DNA of 64,000 nt from DATEOR01 sp035698665 (GTDB lineage: Bacteria > Actinomycetota > Thermoleophilia > Gaiellales > Gaiellaceae). Shown piece after piece: positions 1 through 8,489 of the stretch. The notes beneath the pieces were generated by a model that had not been told where the DNA came from, made no database searches, and saw only the letters and a program-made list of their open reading frames with translations. How positions within the stretch are numbered: position 1 is the first letter of the stretch; each line of letters opens with the position of its first letter. A program made the position numbers and the translations under genes. The stretch covers positions 3,298 through 67,297 of the forward strand of contig DASSBN010000078.1 in assembly GCA_035698665.1 (NCBI GenBank), written 5' to 3'.

Positions 1-196
1 CGCGCGGCATCTTGACGTCGAGGATCGCGAGCTCGGGCTGCTCGGACCGGGCGAGAGTGATTGCCTCCTCACCGTCGCGCGCCTCGGCGCACACCTCGTG
101 GCCGGCCCGCTCGAGGACGTCGCGGAGGTCGAGCCGGATGATCGTCTCGTCCTCGGCGATGAGGATGCGCAAGCGCGGTGGCTCTGAATCCGGCAC
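1..196 (-). CDS. pdtaR: Response regulator PdtaR (ANTAR type), N-terminal part only
   Basis: The gene runs off the left edge; 65 residues of a CheY-like receiver are visible. The acidic pair lies in the motif AEDE (residues 14-17) and the phospho-acceptor is Asp60 in LDVKMPR. The segment closely resembles the start of PdtaR-type regulators, whose C-terminal ANTAR domain (outside the window) binds hairpins in nascent RNA to cause antitermination. The downstream-facing neighbour on the same strand, about 100 bases upstream, is a PdtaS-like kinase, which supports the pairing. GTG at 196 is the chosen start; another in-frame GTG at 220 is possible. The ANTAR domain is inferred from family and context, not seen. 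Confidence 0.8.
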   Translation of the reverse strand, partial: MPDSEPPRLRILIAEDETIIRLDLRDVLERAGHEVCAEARDGEEAITLARSEQPELAILDVKMPR

Positions 197-296
197 GGAC
201 TCGTGACGCTCCGGTGTCACCCGCGCGCGCCCGCGAGGGTTAGGCTGAAGCCATAGGGACGGGGAGGTGGGTCTCCCAGATCGAAAAGCACGACCT

Positions 297-1697
297 TCAC
301 GGCGGGAACGTGACCTCCGCCGTCAGACCCGCCTCGCCCGAGAGCTCGAGCTCGCCGTTCAGCTCGTCGCGGACGAGCGCGCGCACGATCGAAAGCCCCG
401 TCCCCTCCGCGCCGGGCTCCCAGCTGCCGTTGTCGGCGACCGTCAGCCGCACCGCACCGTTCCGCCGCACGAGCTCCACATGCACCTCGTCGCCCCCATG
501 CTCGAGCGCGTTCTGGAGGAGCTCGCTGAAGACGAGCGCCAACGCCGTCGCCCGCGCGCCGTGCAGCTCGATCGACTCGACGCGCGAATCGACTCGCTTC
601 TCGCCCGCCAGCCCCTGGACGATCATCGCCCGCAACCGCTCGACGAGCTCGCCGAGGTCGACGTCCTCGTCCCGGCGCTCGGTCAGGACCTCGTGGACTG
701 CCGCGATCGCGAGGATGCGGTTGACCGAATCCGCGAGTGCCTTCTCCGCGTCCGCGCCCGGCGAGCGCGCCTGGAGCCGGAGGAGCGAGGCAACCGTCTG
801 CAGGTTGTTCTTGACCCGGTGGTGGATCTCCTGGGCGACCACGCCGCGCATGACCGCACGTCCGTGCTCGAGGGCCACAGCCGCGTGGCGCGCGATCGAC
901 GCGAGGAGGCGCTCCTCCTCCCCGGTGAACGGGGTGTCCCGGTCACAGACGAGCTCCCCGACCTCCCGGCCCCGCCAGCGCAGCGGGAAACGCACGGCGT
1001 AGGTTCCGGCCCGCCCCTCGGGCCACGCGATCGTGCCGTCCTCCAGGACGAGAGCCGCCCCCGTCGCGCCGACGGCAGCCATCGTCGTCTTCACGATCGC
1101 CTCGAGCGACTCCTCCAGGTAGAGCGACTCCGATACGGCCTCCGAGATGGATGCAAGCGCCTCGAGCTCGGCCACGCGGCGCTGGGCGTGGTCGTAGAGC
1201 TTCGCGTTCTCGATCGCCTGCGCGACCTGGCCCGCGATGGCCATGAGCAGGTCGACCTCGTCGGGCCCGAACTCGCGCGGCGCCTCGGTGCGGACGTTGA
1301 GGGCGCCCTCGAGCCGCTCCTTCGCGAGGATCGGGACGGCGAGGATCGACTCGTACTGCTCCTCGCGCAGGTTGGGAAAGCTTTTGAACCGGGGATCGAG
1401 ATGGGCCGCGCGCGGGATCATCACCGGCGCCCGAGCGGCCGCCGCCGCGCCCGTGATCCCCTCGCCCGGGCGCATCTTGGGCACGCGGGTCAGCTCTTCC
1501 ACGCGCGTCCCGTACGAGGCCCGCAGGACGAGCTCGTCCGCGGTCTCGTCGTAGAGGTAGACGAAGCACGCATCGGTCTCGAGCGCCTCGGCCACCTTGT
1601 GCGCGATCAGCTCGAAGACCTCGTCGAGGTCGAGCGTCGAGTTGACGGCCGCGATCGTCTCGGTCAGCAGCCGCAAATGGCGGGCGGAGCGGTCCAT
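297..1697 (-). CDS. pdtaS: PdtaS-like sensor histidine kinase (GAF + HisKA_2/HATPase)
   Basis: Cytosolic sensor kinase of about 466 residues. A GAF domain fills roughly residues 20-160. A second PAS/GAF-like stretch follows. The HisKA_2-type dimerisation helix carries HHRVKNN (His292/His293), the signature of kinases that pair with ANTAR regulators. A HATPase_c domain ends the protein (N box around SELLQNALEHGG, then a short G box). No membrane segment is seen. ATG at 1697 begins just before the GAF domain; the reading frame stays open upstream to 2099 but that extension is the antisense of the next kinase. It is divergent from the PAS kinase gene (46 bases apart), and its partner pdtaR lies directly downstream. 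Confidence 0.88.
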   Translation of the reverse strand: MDRSARHLRLLTETIAAVNSTLDLDEVFELIAHKVAEALETDACFVYLYDETADELVLRASYGTRVEELTRVPKMRPGEGITGAAAAARAPVMIPRAAHLDPRFKSFPNLREEQYESILAVPILAKERLEGALNVRTEAPREFGPDEVDLLMAIAGQVAQAIENAKLYDHAQRRVAELEALASISEAVSESLYLEESLEAIVKTTMAAVGATGAALVLEDGTIAWPEGRAGTYAVRFPLRWRGREVGELVCDRDTPFTGEEERLLASIARHAAVALEHGRAVMRGVVAQEIHHRVKNNLQTVASLLRLQARSPGADAEKALADSVNRILAIAAVHEVLTERRDEDVDLGELVERLRAMIVQGLAGEKRVDSRVESIELHGARATALALVFSELLQNALEHGGDEVHVELVRRNGAVRLTVADNGSWEPGAEGTGLSIVRALVRDELNGELELSGEAGLTAEVTFPP

Positions 1698-1742
1698 GTG
1701 ATCTAGCTTAAGCGAGGGGATTGCGACTCCGATAACGAGGGC

Positions 1743-4391
1743 GTGAGTACGCACGCCGGGGCCTCGAGGCCGCCACGACTGATCCTGCGTTTTGCCATGT
1801 ACAGCGCGATCGCGCTGCTCGCGGCGGGCGCCGGCATCCTCTGGTTCGCACGCCACGAAGCCGAGGTGCGGTCGGAGCGGGAAGTCGTCGGGCGCACCCA
1901 GGCGACCGCGCTCCTCCTGGCCGACCGCTTCGAGGAGTCCGACTTCCAGGGGCCCGTGGACGCCGCTCGCCGGGCCGAGCTCGACCACATCTTCGGCCAC
2001 GTGCTCGGAGGCGAGATCGTCCGCGTGAAGCTCTGGGCTCCGGACGGCACGATCAGCTACTCCAACGACGGCTCTCTGATCGGAGACAGGTATCCGCACG
2101 AGGAGATCACCGCGGTTCTCGCCGGCGACACGAAGTCGGAGATCGGCGGCCTGAACGACGACGAAGGCGGCTCCGGGGACAACATCAAGGTCTTGTCCGC
2201 ATACGCTCCCGTGCGCATCGACCGGGCGAGCGAACCGGTGGGGGTCCTCGAGCTCTACACGAGCTTCGACGAGGTGACGGCAGACGCGATGGCCACGGTG
2301 AAGCCCGTCGCGATCGCGCTCGGCCTCGCGCTCCTACTGCTCTACGCGTCGCTCTTCCCGATTCTGCGCCAGGTGACGGGGGCCCTCGAGGCACGGACGA
2401 AGCGGCTCCAGCAGCAGAGCGACGAGCTCGAGAGGTCGATCGCCGAGCGCAAACAGGCTCTGGCGAGCCTTCGCGAGGCCGACGCGCGGTACCGGGCCCT
2501 CGTAGAGGAGCTGCCGCTCGTCAGCTACGTGAGCGCGCTGGAGACGCCCGGCCTCTCGACCTATGTCAGCCCGCAGCTCGAAAACCTGCTCGGCTACACG
2601 CCGGAGGAGTGGCTTGCGACCCCCGGCCTCTTCTGGGACGTGATCCATCCGGACGACGCCGAGCGTGTGCGGAACGAGCACCTGATCGGCTACGCGAATG
2701 CCGAAACCTTCTCGACGCAGTACCGCCTGCGGGCCAAGAGCGGCCGCGAGATCTGGGTCGAGGACCAGATCCGCGTCATCCATGACAGCGACGGGAACCC
2801 GTCCGTGGCGCAGGGGTTTTTGATCGACATCACCGCGCGCAAGGCGAGCGAGCTCGCGCTCACCGAGAGCGAGTCGCGCTTCCGGGGTCTCGTCGCGAAC
2901 ATCCCGGGCACCGTCTTTCGCTGCGACATCGACGCCGACTGGACGATGGAGTTCCTGAGCGACGGCATCGAGGAGCTCGTCGGCTATCCGTCCTCCGACT
3001 TCATCGGGAACCGCACACGGAGCTTCGCGAGCGTCATCCATCCGGACGACCGCAAGCAGCTCGAGGCCGATATCGACGCGTCGGTCGCCGGGCGGAGGGC
3101 GTACACGACCGACTACCGCGTCATCCACCGGGACGGATCGGTGCGCTACGTGATCGAGCAGGGTCAGGCGGTCCTGAACGCCGACGGTCGCGTCCGGCTC
3201 GACGGCGCAATCTTCGACGTCACCGAACGCATGGAGGTCGACAACGAGCGTCTGAAGCTCGCCGCCATCGTCGAGTCGTCTGACGATGCGATCACGTCTG
3301 CCGATCTCGACGGCGTCGTCACGAGCTGGAACAAGGGCGCCGAGCGGATGTTCGGCTACAGCGCCGAAGAGATGATCGGGCAGTCGGGCGAGATCCTCGT
3401 GCCCGAGGAGGACAAGGTGAAGCCGAACGCCCGTATCGCAGCGGTCGTCGAAATGGGCGAGGGCCGCTTCGAGGCGGCCCGGCTCCGCAAGGACGGCACA
3501 CTCATCGACATCGCCGTGACCATGTCCGCCGTTCGCAACAGCGCCGGCGAAGTCGTCGGCGTGGCCGCGATCGCCCAGGACATCACCGACCGCAAGCGGA
3601 CCGAGCAGGAGCGGGCGGAGTTCACCCGGGAGCTCGAGGCGCAAAACGAGCGCCTGCTCGAGCTCGACCGGCTGAAGGACGAGTTCGTCGCGCTCGTCTC
3701 GCATGAGCTCCGCACTCCGCTGACCTCCATCCGCGGCTACCTCGAGCTCGTCCTCGACGGCGAGGCCGGCGCCGTGACCGATGAGCAGCGCCAGTTCCTC
3801 GGCATCGTCGAGCGAAACGCGAACCGGCTGCTCGACCTCGTCGGCGACCTGCTCTTCCTCGCCCAGATCGAGGCGGGCAAGCTCTCCCTCGAGGTCGGCT
3901 CCGTCGACCTGGCCGCCGTCGCCGCTGAATCGGTCGAGACCGCGCGGCCACTCGCCGAGGACAAGGACATCACCCTGACGCTGGCCACGAGCCCGGTTCC
4001 CGTGCTCGCGGGCGACGGCGCGCGGCTGGCGCAGCTCCTCGACAACCTCGTCTCGAACGCCGTCAAGTTCACGCCGGAAGGCGGCCGCGTCGACGTGCGC
4101 GCGAGCTCCTCGCGCGGCAAGGCGATCCTCGAGGTGCGCGACACGGGGATGGGCATCCCCGCGGAGGAGCAGGAGCACGTGTTCGAGCGCTTCTTCCGGA
4201 CGACCCGGGCGACGGAGCAGGCGATTCAGGGCACCGGGCTCGGCCTCGCCATCTCGAAGGCGATCGTGCACGCCCACGGCGGGCAGATCACGCTCGCGTC
4301 GAGCGACGGAGAGGGAGCGACCTTCCGCGTCGCCATCCCGATCCGCGCCGTCCAGGCGGCGCCTCCCGCCCAGGAAGAGATCGCGTCGTGA
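1743..4391 (+). CDS. Membrane sensor histidine kinase with three PAS domains
   Basis: 882 residues. Helix 1 (about 18-37) and helix 2 (about 185-207) bracket an extracytoplasmic sensor of about 145 residues. A short coiled coil follows, then PAS1 (about 250-372), PAS2 (about 380-500), PAS3 (about 503-620), HisKA with SHELRTPL (His654) and HATPase_c with a DTGMGIP G1 box and a GTGLGLAIS G2 box. All catalytic motifs are intact. Start is GTG at 1743. It converges on a winged-helix response regulator gene one base away; the two stop codons nearly touch. The pairing of this kinase with that regulator is inferred from adjacency. The ligand is unknown. Confidence 0.9.
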   Translation: MSTHAGASRPPRLILRFAMYSAIALLAAGAGILWFARHEAEVRSEREVVGRTQATALLLADRFEESDFQGPVDAARRAELDHIFGHVLGGEIVRVKLWAPDGTISYSNDGSLIGDRYPHEEITAVLAGDTKSEIGGLNDDEGGSGDNIKVLSAYAPVRIDRASEPVGVLELYTSFDEVTADAMATVKPVAIALGLALLLLYASLFPILRQVTGALEARTKRLQQQSDELERSIAERKQALASLREADARYRALVEELPLVSYVSALETPGLSTYVSPQLENLLGYTPEEWLATPGLFWDVIHPDDAERVRNEHLIGYANAETFSTQYRLRAKSGREIWVEDQIRVIHDSDGNPSVAQGFLIDITARKASELALTESESRFRGLVANIPGTVFRCDIDADWTMEFLSDGIEELVGYPSSDFIGNRTRSFASVIHPDDRKQLEADIDASVAGRRAYTTDYRVIHRDGSVRYVIEQGQAVLNADGRVRLDGAIFDVTERMEVDNERLKLAAIVESSDDAITSADLDGVVTSWNKGAERMFGYSAEEMIGQSGEILVPEEDKVKPNARIAAVVEMGEGRFEAARLRKDGTLIDIAVTMSAVRNSAGEVVGVAAIAQDITDRKRTEQERAEFTRELEAQNERLLELDRLKDEFVALVSHELRTPLTSIRGYLELVLDGEAGAVTDEQRQFLGIVERNANRLLDLVGDLLFLAQIEAGKLSLEVGSVDLAAVAAESVETARPLAEDKDITLTLATSPVPVLAGDGARLAQLLDNLVSNAVKFTPEGGRVDVRASSSRGKAILEVRDTGMGIPAEEQEHVFERFFRTTRATEQAIQGTGLGLAISKAIVHAHGGQITLASSDGEGATFRVAIPIRAVQAAPPAQEEIAS

Positions 4392-4392
4392 C

Positions 4393-5085
4393 TCAGGCGG
4401 CCTTGGGCCGGTAGCGGTACCCGAAGCCGCGGACGGTCTCGATCAGCGACTCGTCGGCACCTGCGTCGCCGAGCTTGCTGCGCAGGTAGCCGACGTAGAG
4501 CTTCGCGCGGGCGCGCGAGCCGCTCAGGACGTCGCCCCAGACGAGCTCGAGCAGCTGCTCGTGCGAGAGCACCTGATTCGGGTGGCGGACGAAAACCGTG
4601 AGGAGCTTGAACTCGAGCGGAGTCAGCACGACCTTCGAACCGCGGACGGTGACCTCCCGCTGGGCGAAGTCGATCGTGACGACACCGTCGGCGTACGTGG
4701 TCGGCTCGTCGTCGCGAGGACCGGAGCGTCGCAGGAGCGCCTCCACTCGCGCGAGGAGCTCCTGGCGGCCGAACGGCTTCGTCACGTAGTCGTCGGCCCC
4801 GCCCTTGAGGCCGCGCACCTTCTCGAGCTCGCCGGCGCGGGCCGTCAGCATCATCACGGGCACCTCGCTCAGGTCCCGGATCCGCTCGAGCGTCTGCCAG
4901 CCGTCCAGCTCCGGCATCGAGACGTCGAGCAGGACGAGGTCCGGCGGCGAAGCGTAGAACTCGCGCAGGCCGGCTTTGCCGCTCTCGGCATCGGAGACGT
5001 CGTAGCCCGCCCGCGTGAGCAGCTCGCGGAGGAGGCCACGGATGTCGCGATCGTCGTCGACGACGAGGATCCGGCTGCGCTTCAT
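4393..5085 (-). CDS. OmpR/PhoB-family response regulator
   Basis: 230 residues: CheY-like receiver (about 1-118) with acidic triad Asp10-Asp12, phospho-acceptor Asp54 in LLDVSMP, the conserved Thr in MLTAR and Lys in VTKPF; then a C-terminal winged-helix DNA-binding domain (about 130-228) ending in the typical ETVRGFGYRY recognition region. ATG at 5085 is preceded by GGAA at a suitable distance; the frame is open further upstream but overlaps the divergent receiver-like gene. Its end abuts the triple-PAS kinase, its probable partner. In this family phosphorylation favours head-to-head dimers on tandem DNA repeats; target genes cannot be told from here. Confidence 0.9.
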   Translation of the reverse strand: MKRSRILVVDDDRDIRGLLRELLTRAGYDVSDAESGKAGLREFYASPPDLVLLDVSMPELDGWQTLERIRDLSEVPVMMLTARAGELEKVRGLKGGADDYVTKPFGRQELLARVEALLRRSGPRDDEPTTYADGVVTIDFAQREVTVRGSKVVLTPLEFKLLTVFVRHPNQVLSHEQLLELVWGDVLSGSRARAKLYVGYLRSKLGDAGADESLIETVRGFGYRYRPKAA

Positions 5086-5142
5086 ACGCGTTCCATACCA
5101 GATGCAGCCGACATTCGGCCGCCTGCCGACGATGGTCAGGTT

Positions 5143-5463
5143 GTGGCCCGAGTCCTCATCTGCGAGCCCCATCCCGAGGTGCGCGCGCTCCTCATGGTCA
5201 TCGTCACCCGGCTGGGCCACGAGCCCGTCGGTGACGACGCGGAGCTCGGCGGGGTCGAGGCGATCGTCGTCGAGCCCGCCCACGCGCCATCGGTCGAGCG
5301 GGCGCAGGCCTTCCGCGCCTTCGCGGGCGACGTGCCCGTGATCTGTGCGAGCATCGAGCATCCCAACGGCGGCACCCGGCGCCTCGGGCCCGTCGCGCAC
5401 CTCGTGAAGCCGTTCGCGCTGCCGGAGATGAAGGCGGCGCTCACCACCGCTCTCGGCGGATAG
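5143..5463 (+). CDS. Stand-alone receiver-like protein lacking the phospho-Asp
   Basis: About 106 residues with the alternating beta/alpha pattern of a CheY receiver: hydrophobic strand VLIC, then EPHPEVR where receivers have their acidic pocket, strand EAIVVE, strand PVICAS and the final VKPF with the conserved lysine. The position of the phospho-acceptor holds Glu44 rather than Asp, and the acidic pair is reduced to Glu8. No output domain follows. GTG at 5143 is the best start; it is divergent from the response regulator 57 bases away, in a shared promoter region. Probably a non-phosphorylated or constitutively on-like receiver; function unknown. Confidence 0.7.
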   Translation: MARVLICEPHPEVRALLMVIVTRLGHEPVGDDAELGGVEAIVVEPAHAPSVERAQAFRAFAGDVPVICASIEHPNGGTRRLGPVAHLVKPFALPEMKAALTTALGG

Positions 5464-5530
5464 CGCGCCTTAACGACCACGAGCCGCCCTAACGAGAGGA
5501 TGGCTCGCGGTCGGCCGTCAGTCAGTCCCC

Positions 5531-5549
5531 CCGCCTCACGAGGAGGCGG
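5531..5549. terminator. Hairpin between convergent receiver and glnA genes
   Basis: A 7-base-pair GC stem (CCGCCTC / GAGGCGG, loop ACGAG-like) sits in the 123-base gap between the ends of two convergent genes. There is no U tract on either strand, so it is at best a weak or factor-assisted terminator. Confidence 0.3.
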
Positions 5550-5586
5550 CGACACCGGCGACGATCATACGACTCGGGCGGCGCGC

Positions 5587-6945
5587 TTACAACACGCCCA
5601 GGTAGTTCTCCATCTCCCAGGGAGTGAGCTGGACGCGGTAATCGTCCCACTCCTTCCGCTTGAGCTTCACGTAGCTCGTGAAGACGTGGTCGCCGAGCGC
5701 CTTCTTGGCGAGCTCCGAGCCGGCGAGCTCGTCGATCGCCTCGCCGAGCGTCTCCGGGAGCGCGACGATCCCGCGCGCCTTCCGCTCTTCGGGGGAGAGC
5801 TTGTAGAGGTTCTGCTCCATCGGCTCCGGCAGCTCGTAGCCCTTCTCGATCCCCTCGAGGCCGGCGTGGAGAAGCGCCGCGAAGGTGAGGTAGGGGTTGC
5901 ACGCCGGGTCCGGGCAGCGGATCTCCGCCCGGGTCGCCTGCTCGTTGCCGGGCTTGTAGAGCGGGATGCGGATGAGCGCCGAGCGGTTGCGGCGCGACCA
6001 GGCCACGTAGACCGGAGCCTCGTAGCCGGGGACGAGCCGCTTGTAGGAGTTCACCCACTGCGCGAAGACGGCCGAGATCTCGCGGGCATGGTGCAGCTGG
6101 CCGGCGATGAATGCCTTGCCGACCTCCGAGAGGTGCCACTCGTCGTCTGCGTCGAAGAAGGCGTTCTTGCCCTCGGCGAAGAGCGACTGGTGCGTGTGCA
6201 TCCCCGAGCCGTTCTCGCCGAAGAGCGGCTTCGGCATGAAGGTCGCGTGGTACCCGGCCTTCTTCGCGATCTCCTTGACGACGAGCCGGTACGTGACCGT
6301 GTGGTCGGCCATGTCGAGCGCGGAGGCGTAGCGCATGTCGATCTCGTGCTGTGAGGGCCCGACCTCGTGATGGACGTACTCGATCGGGATGCCCATCGAC
6401 TCGAGCGCCTTGACGGTGTCGTGGCGCAGGTCGCTGGCCGCGTCCATCGTCGTCATGGCGAAGTAGCCGCCCTCGTCGAGCGGCTCCGTGCCCTGGTCGT
6501 CCTTGAAGAGGAAGTACTCGAGCTCGGGGCCGACGTTGAACGTGTCGAAGCCCATCGAGCGCATGCGGTCGAGCGCGCGCCGGAGGACGTTGCGCGGGTC
6601 GCCGTCGTAGGGCTGGCCGTCGGGGGTGACGACGTCGCAGATCATCCGGGCGACCTTGACGTCGCCGTTCGGCATGAGCTGGAAGGTGGTCGGATCCGGG
6701 ATCGCGACCATGTCGGATTCCTCGATCGCGTTGAAGCCGGTGATGGAGGAGCCGTCGAAGCCCATCCCGTCGTCGAGCGCGCCTTCGAGCTCGGCCGGGG
6801 TGATGGAGAAGCTCTTGAGATGCCCCTCGATGTCGGTGAACCAGAGGTGGATGAACTTGACGCTCTGCTCGTTCACCTCGCGCAACACCCGCTCGCGCTC
6901 GCTCGTGGCGCTCGTCGCCCGTCCCTTCCGCTCCATCGTCGCCAT
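5587..6945 (-). CDS. glnA: Glutamine synthetase type I
   Basis: Makes glutamine from glutamate, ammonium and ATP; cytosolic dodecamer in the family. About 452 residues, the length of the short GSI-alpha form. Seen: N-terminal beta-grasp (FTDIEGHLKS, FDGSSITGF), metal and ATP ligands in NVGPELEYFLF, HHEVGPSQHEID, NGSGMHTHQSL, and glutamate-binding SRRNRSALIRIP with an active-site flap nearby. The Tyr-adenylylation loop of GSI-beta enzymes is not evident, agreeing with the alpha class. Three in-frame ATGs cluster at the start (6948, 6945, 6936); AAAGGAGG ends at 6950, so 6945 is favoured. Monocistronic, with its own promoter and a leader of about 60 bases. Confidence 0.93.
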   Translation of the reverse strand: MATMERKGRATSATSERERVLREVNEQSVKFIHLWFTDIEGHLKSFSITPAELEGALDDGMGFDGSSITGFNAIEESDMVAIPDPTTFQLMPNGDVKVARMICDVVTPDGQPYDGDPRNVLRRALDRMRSMGFDTFNVGPELEYFLFKDDQGTEPLDEGGYFAMTTMDAASDLRHDTVKALESMGIPIEYVHHEVGPSQHEIDMRYASALDMADHTVTYRLVVKEIAKKAGYHATFMPKPLFGENGSGMHTHQSLFAEGKNAFFDADDEWHLSEVGKAFIAGQLHHAREISAVFAQWVNSYKRLVPGYEAPVYVAWSRRNRSALIRIPLYKPGNEQATRAEIRCPDPACNPYLTFAALLHAGLEGIEKGYELPEPMEQNLYKLSPEERKARGIVALPETLGEAIDELAGSELAKKALGDHVFTSYVKLKRKEWDDYRVQLTPWEMENYLGVL

Positions 6946-7016
6946 CATGCCTCCTTTAAATGCAAAGAGCCCCGGACGGATGTCGTCCGAGGCCACGTCG
7001 CCTACGTACTTGCTCA

Positions 7017-7022
7017 AGTGTA
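7017..7022 (-). promoter_or_regulatory. Candidate -10 element of glnA
   Basis: Read on the minus strand this is TACACT, inside CTACACTTGAG (7013-7023). The same 11-base string occurs upstream of sufC, and TCGCTACACT recurs before tRNA-Lys. No good TTGACA-like -35 is visible. A transcript from here would have a leader of about 65 bases that includes a CGGACG/CGTCCG hairpin. Confidence 0.4.
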
Positions 7023-7044
7023 GACGATCGCCGGGACGACGTCC

Positions 7045-7569
7045 TCAGGCAGCCGCCGTTGAGGTCGACGTGCCGAAGGCCGTGAGGTACGGCTGCCAGA
7101 CGTCGGGGACCCGGGGAGCGGCCAGCGTGACGAAGAGCGAAGGCGAGGGCGCCTTCGGCGCGGAGATGAGGCGCATCTCGACCTCGTCGAGGAGGCGATT
7201 GCCCTTCTTCAGGTTGCAGGGCGCACAGGAGGTGACGACGTTCTCCCAGACGGAGTCGCCCCCGCGGCTCCTCGGCACGACGTGGTCGAGCGTGAGCTTT
7301 CCCGTGGAGCCGCAGTACTGGCAGCGCCAGCCGTCCCGCGCGAAGAGCGCGCGGCGCGAGATCTTCCGCTTCACGGCGCGGGGGACACGCACGTAGGAGA
7401 CAAGCCGGATCACGTGGGGCCAGCGAAAGGTGTCGGTCGCGGAGCGCAGCGGGCGCGGAAGGTCTTCGAGCACCTCGGCCTTCCCCTTGAACACGAGCAC
7501 GTGGGCACGCCGCACCGAACAGACGTTGAGCGGCTCGTAACTCGCGTTCAGAACGAGAACCTGCTGCAT
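7045..7569 (-). CDS. HNH endonuclease family protein
   Basis: 174 residues. The N-terminal 60 residues (VLVLNASYEPLNV start, typical of this actinobacterial family) precede an HNH module: CQYCG and CAPCN form a four-cysteine zinc ribbon flanking LDHVVPRSRGG, which carries the His of the first strand, and WENVV..C supplies the Asn part of the motif. Such small stand-alone HNH proteins are common housekeeping-like neighbours in actinobacteria; their substrate is generally unknown and toxicity or phage links cannot be claimed. ATG at 7569. It is first of a loosely spaced minus-strand set with the GNAT gene 15 bases upstream of it. Confidence 0.82.
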   Translation of the reverse strand: MQQVLVLNASYEPLNVCSVRRAHVLVFKGKAEVLEDLPRPLRSATDTFRWPHVIRLVSYVRVPRAVKRKISRRALFARDGWRCQYCGSTGKLTLDHVVPRSRGGDSVWENVVTSCAPCNLKKGNRLLDEVEMRLISAPKAPSPSLFVTLAAPRVPDVWQPYLTAFGTSTSTAAA

Positions 7570-7584
7570 TGCGACAAAGAGTAA

Positions 7585-7998
7585 CTAAGAGGTCGCCTCT
7601 GGAAGCCGCAATTCGAGGAGATTCTCGCCGGCTTCCACGAAGCCCCGCCCTCGGTAGAAGTCCAGCGCGCGGCGGTTCTCCGCCTCGACGACGACTTCGA
7701 GCTTGGCCGCGCGCTCGGAGATCGCATAGCCCTCGGCCCACTCGAGGAGCTGCCGGCCGATTCCCTCGGCCTCGTGCTCGGGACTGACGAAGAGCTGGTC
7801 GATGCACATCGCCTCGCCGGTCGGCCTGAGCGCGACGTAGCCGGCCGGCGAGCCTTCCAGGTCGGCGACGAAGACGGTCTCGCGCTCGAGGACGGCGATC
7901 GTGCGCGCGTCGGCGCCGCGGTCGAGACTCGCAAGGCCGAAGAGAAGCGCCTCGTCGTCCTCGCGGAAGGGACGGATCTCGGCCTTGCGGTACGTCAC
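7585..7998 (-). CDS. GNAT-family N-acetyltransferase
   Basis: 137 residues, a single GNAT fold. The acetyl-CoA-binding motif A is visible as LFVSPEHEAEGIGRQLL (R/QxxGxG/A type, about residues 70-85), followed by the beta-bulge strand LEVVVEAENRRALDFYRGRGF, which is typical of RimI-like enzymes. GTG at 7998 starts the protein with TYRKAEIRPFREDD. The acceptor substrate is unknown. It lies 8 bases downstream of the DUF4446 gene on the same strand, so co-transcription is likely. Confidence 0.8.
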   Translation of the reverse strand: MTYRKAEIRPFREDDEALLFGLASLDRGADARTIAVLERETVFVADLEGSPAGYVALRPTGEAMCIDQLFVSPEHEAEGIGRQLLEWAEGYAISERAAKLEVVVEAENRRALDFYRGRGFVEAGENLLELRLPEATS

Positions 7999-8006
7999 GT
8001 GAGCTC

Positions 8007-8486
8007 CTAGTAGGTCATCGCCCGGTCGACGGCCTGCTGCTCCTCGGGCGAGAGGGCGACGGAGGCCCGGCCCCGGTCGAGCTCCTTCACGTAGATCCGC
8101 GCGTAGTCCCGTCCCTGGATCGCGCTCACGACGACACCGGAGCGGGCGGCGTCGAGGAAGGCGAGCGAGGCGGACTGGTGGCCTCCCGCGTCCTCGTAGG
8201 CGTCGTAGCGGACGATCGACGTGTGCGAGAGGCAGCCGTCGACGCGCTTGTCGATGCGGGAGAGCCCGGCGGCGACCTCGTCGACCGCGCGGTGGAGGTC
8301 GTCGATCCGTGCCTGCAACGAGACGGCGAAGTCGACCAGATCGTCGGTGCCGCGGCCGATCATCACCTTCTGCGCGCGGCGCACCTGCCGGAGCTGCACG
8401 AAGAAGGCGATCGCGAGGGCGAGAGCCACGACCGAGAGGGCGGCCGCGCCGATCGCGATCCAGGCGGCGGCGGAGAGACCAGACAT
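8007..8486 (-). CDS. DUF4446 family membrane-anchored protein
   Basis: 159 residues. One N-terminal transmembrane helix (about 8-30), then a coiled coil (about 33-75, FVQLRQVRRAQKVMIG onwards), then a compact soluble domain with SIVRYDAYEDAGGHQSASLAFLD and the end ..PEEQQAVDRAM, matching the DUF4446 pattern. Function in the family is unknown. Its gene begins 3 bases after the end of the upstream membrane protein gene, so the two are probably one operon. Confidence 0.75.
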   Translation of the reverse strand: MSGLSAAAWIAIGAAALSVVALALAIAFFVQLRQVRRAQKVMIGRGTDDLVDFAVSLQARIDDLHRAVDEVAAGLSRIDKRVDGCLSHTSIVRYDAYEDAGGHQSASLAFLDAARSGVVVSAIQGRDYARIYVKELDRGRASVALSPEEQQAVDRAMTY

Positions 8487-8489
8487 CGT

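Noticed and set aside
267..1706. Long plus-strand open frame opposite the PdtaS-like kinase
   Set aside because: Arg/Asp/Glu-rich translation with no domain; it is the antisense of a clear kinase gene, as usual in GC-rich DNA.
2334..4277. Long minus-strand frame opposite the PAS kinase
   Set aside because: No domain and composition typical of a shadow frame; the plus-strand kinase has all motifs.
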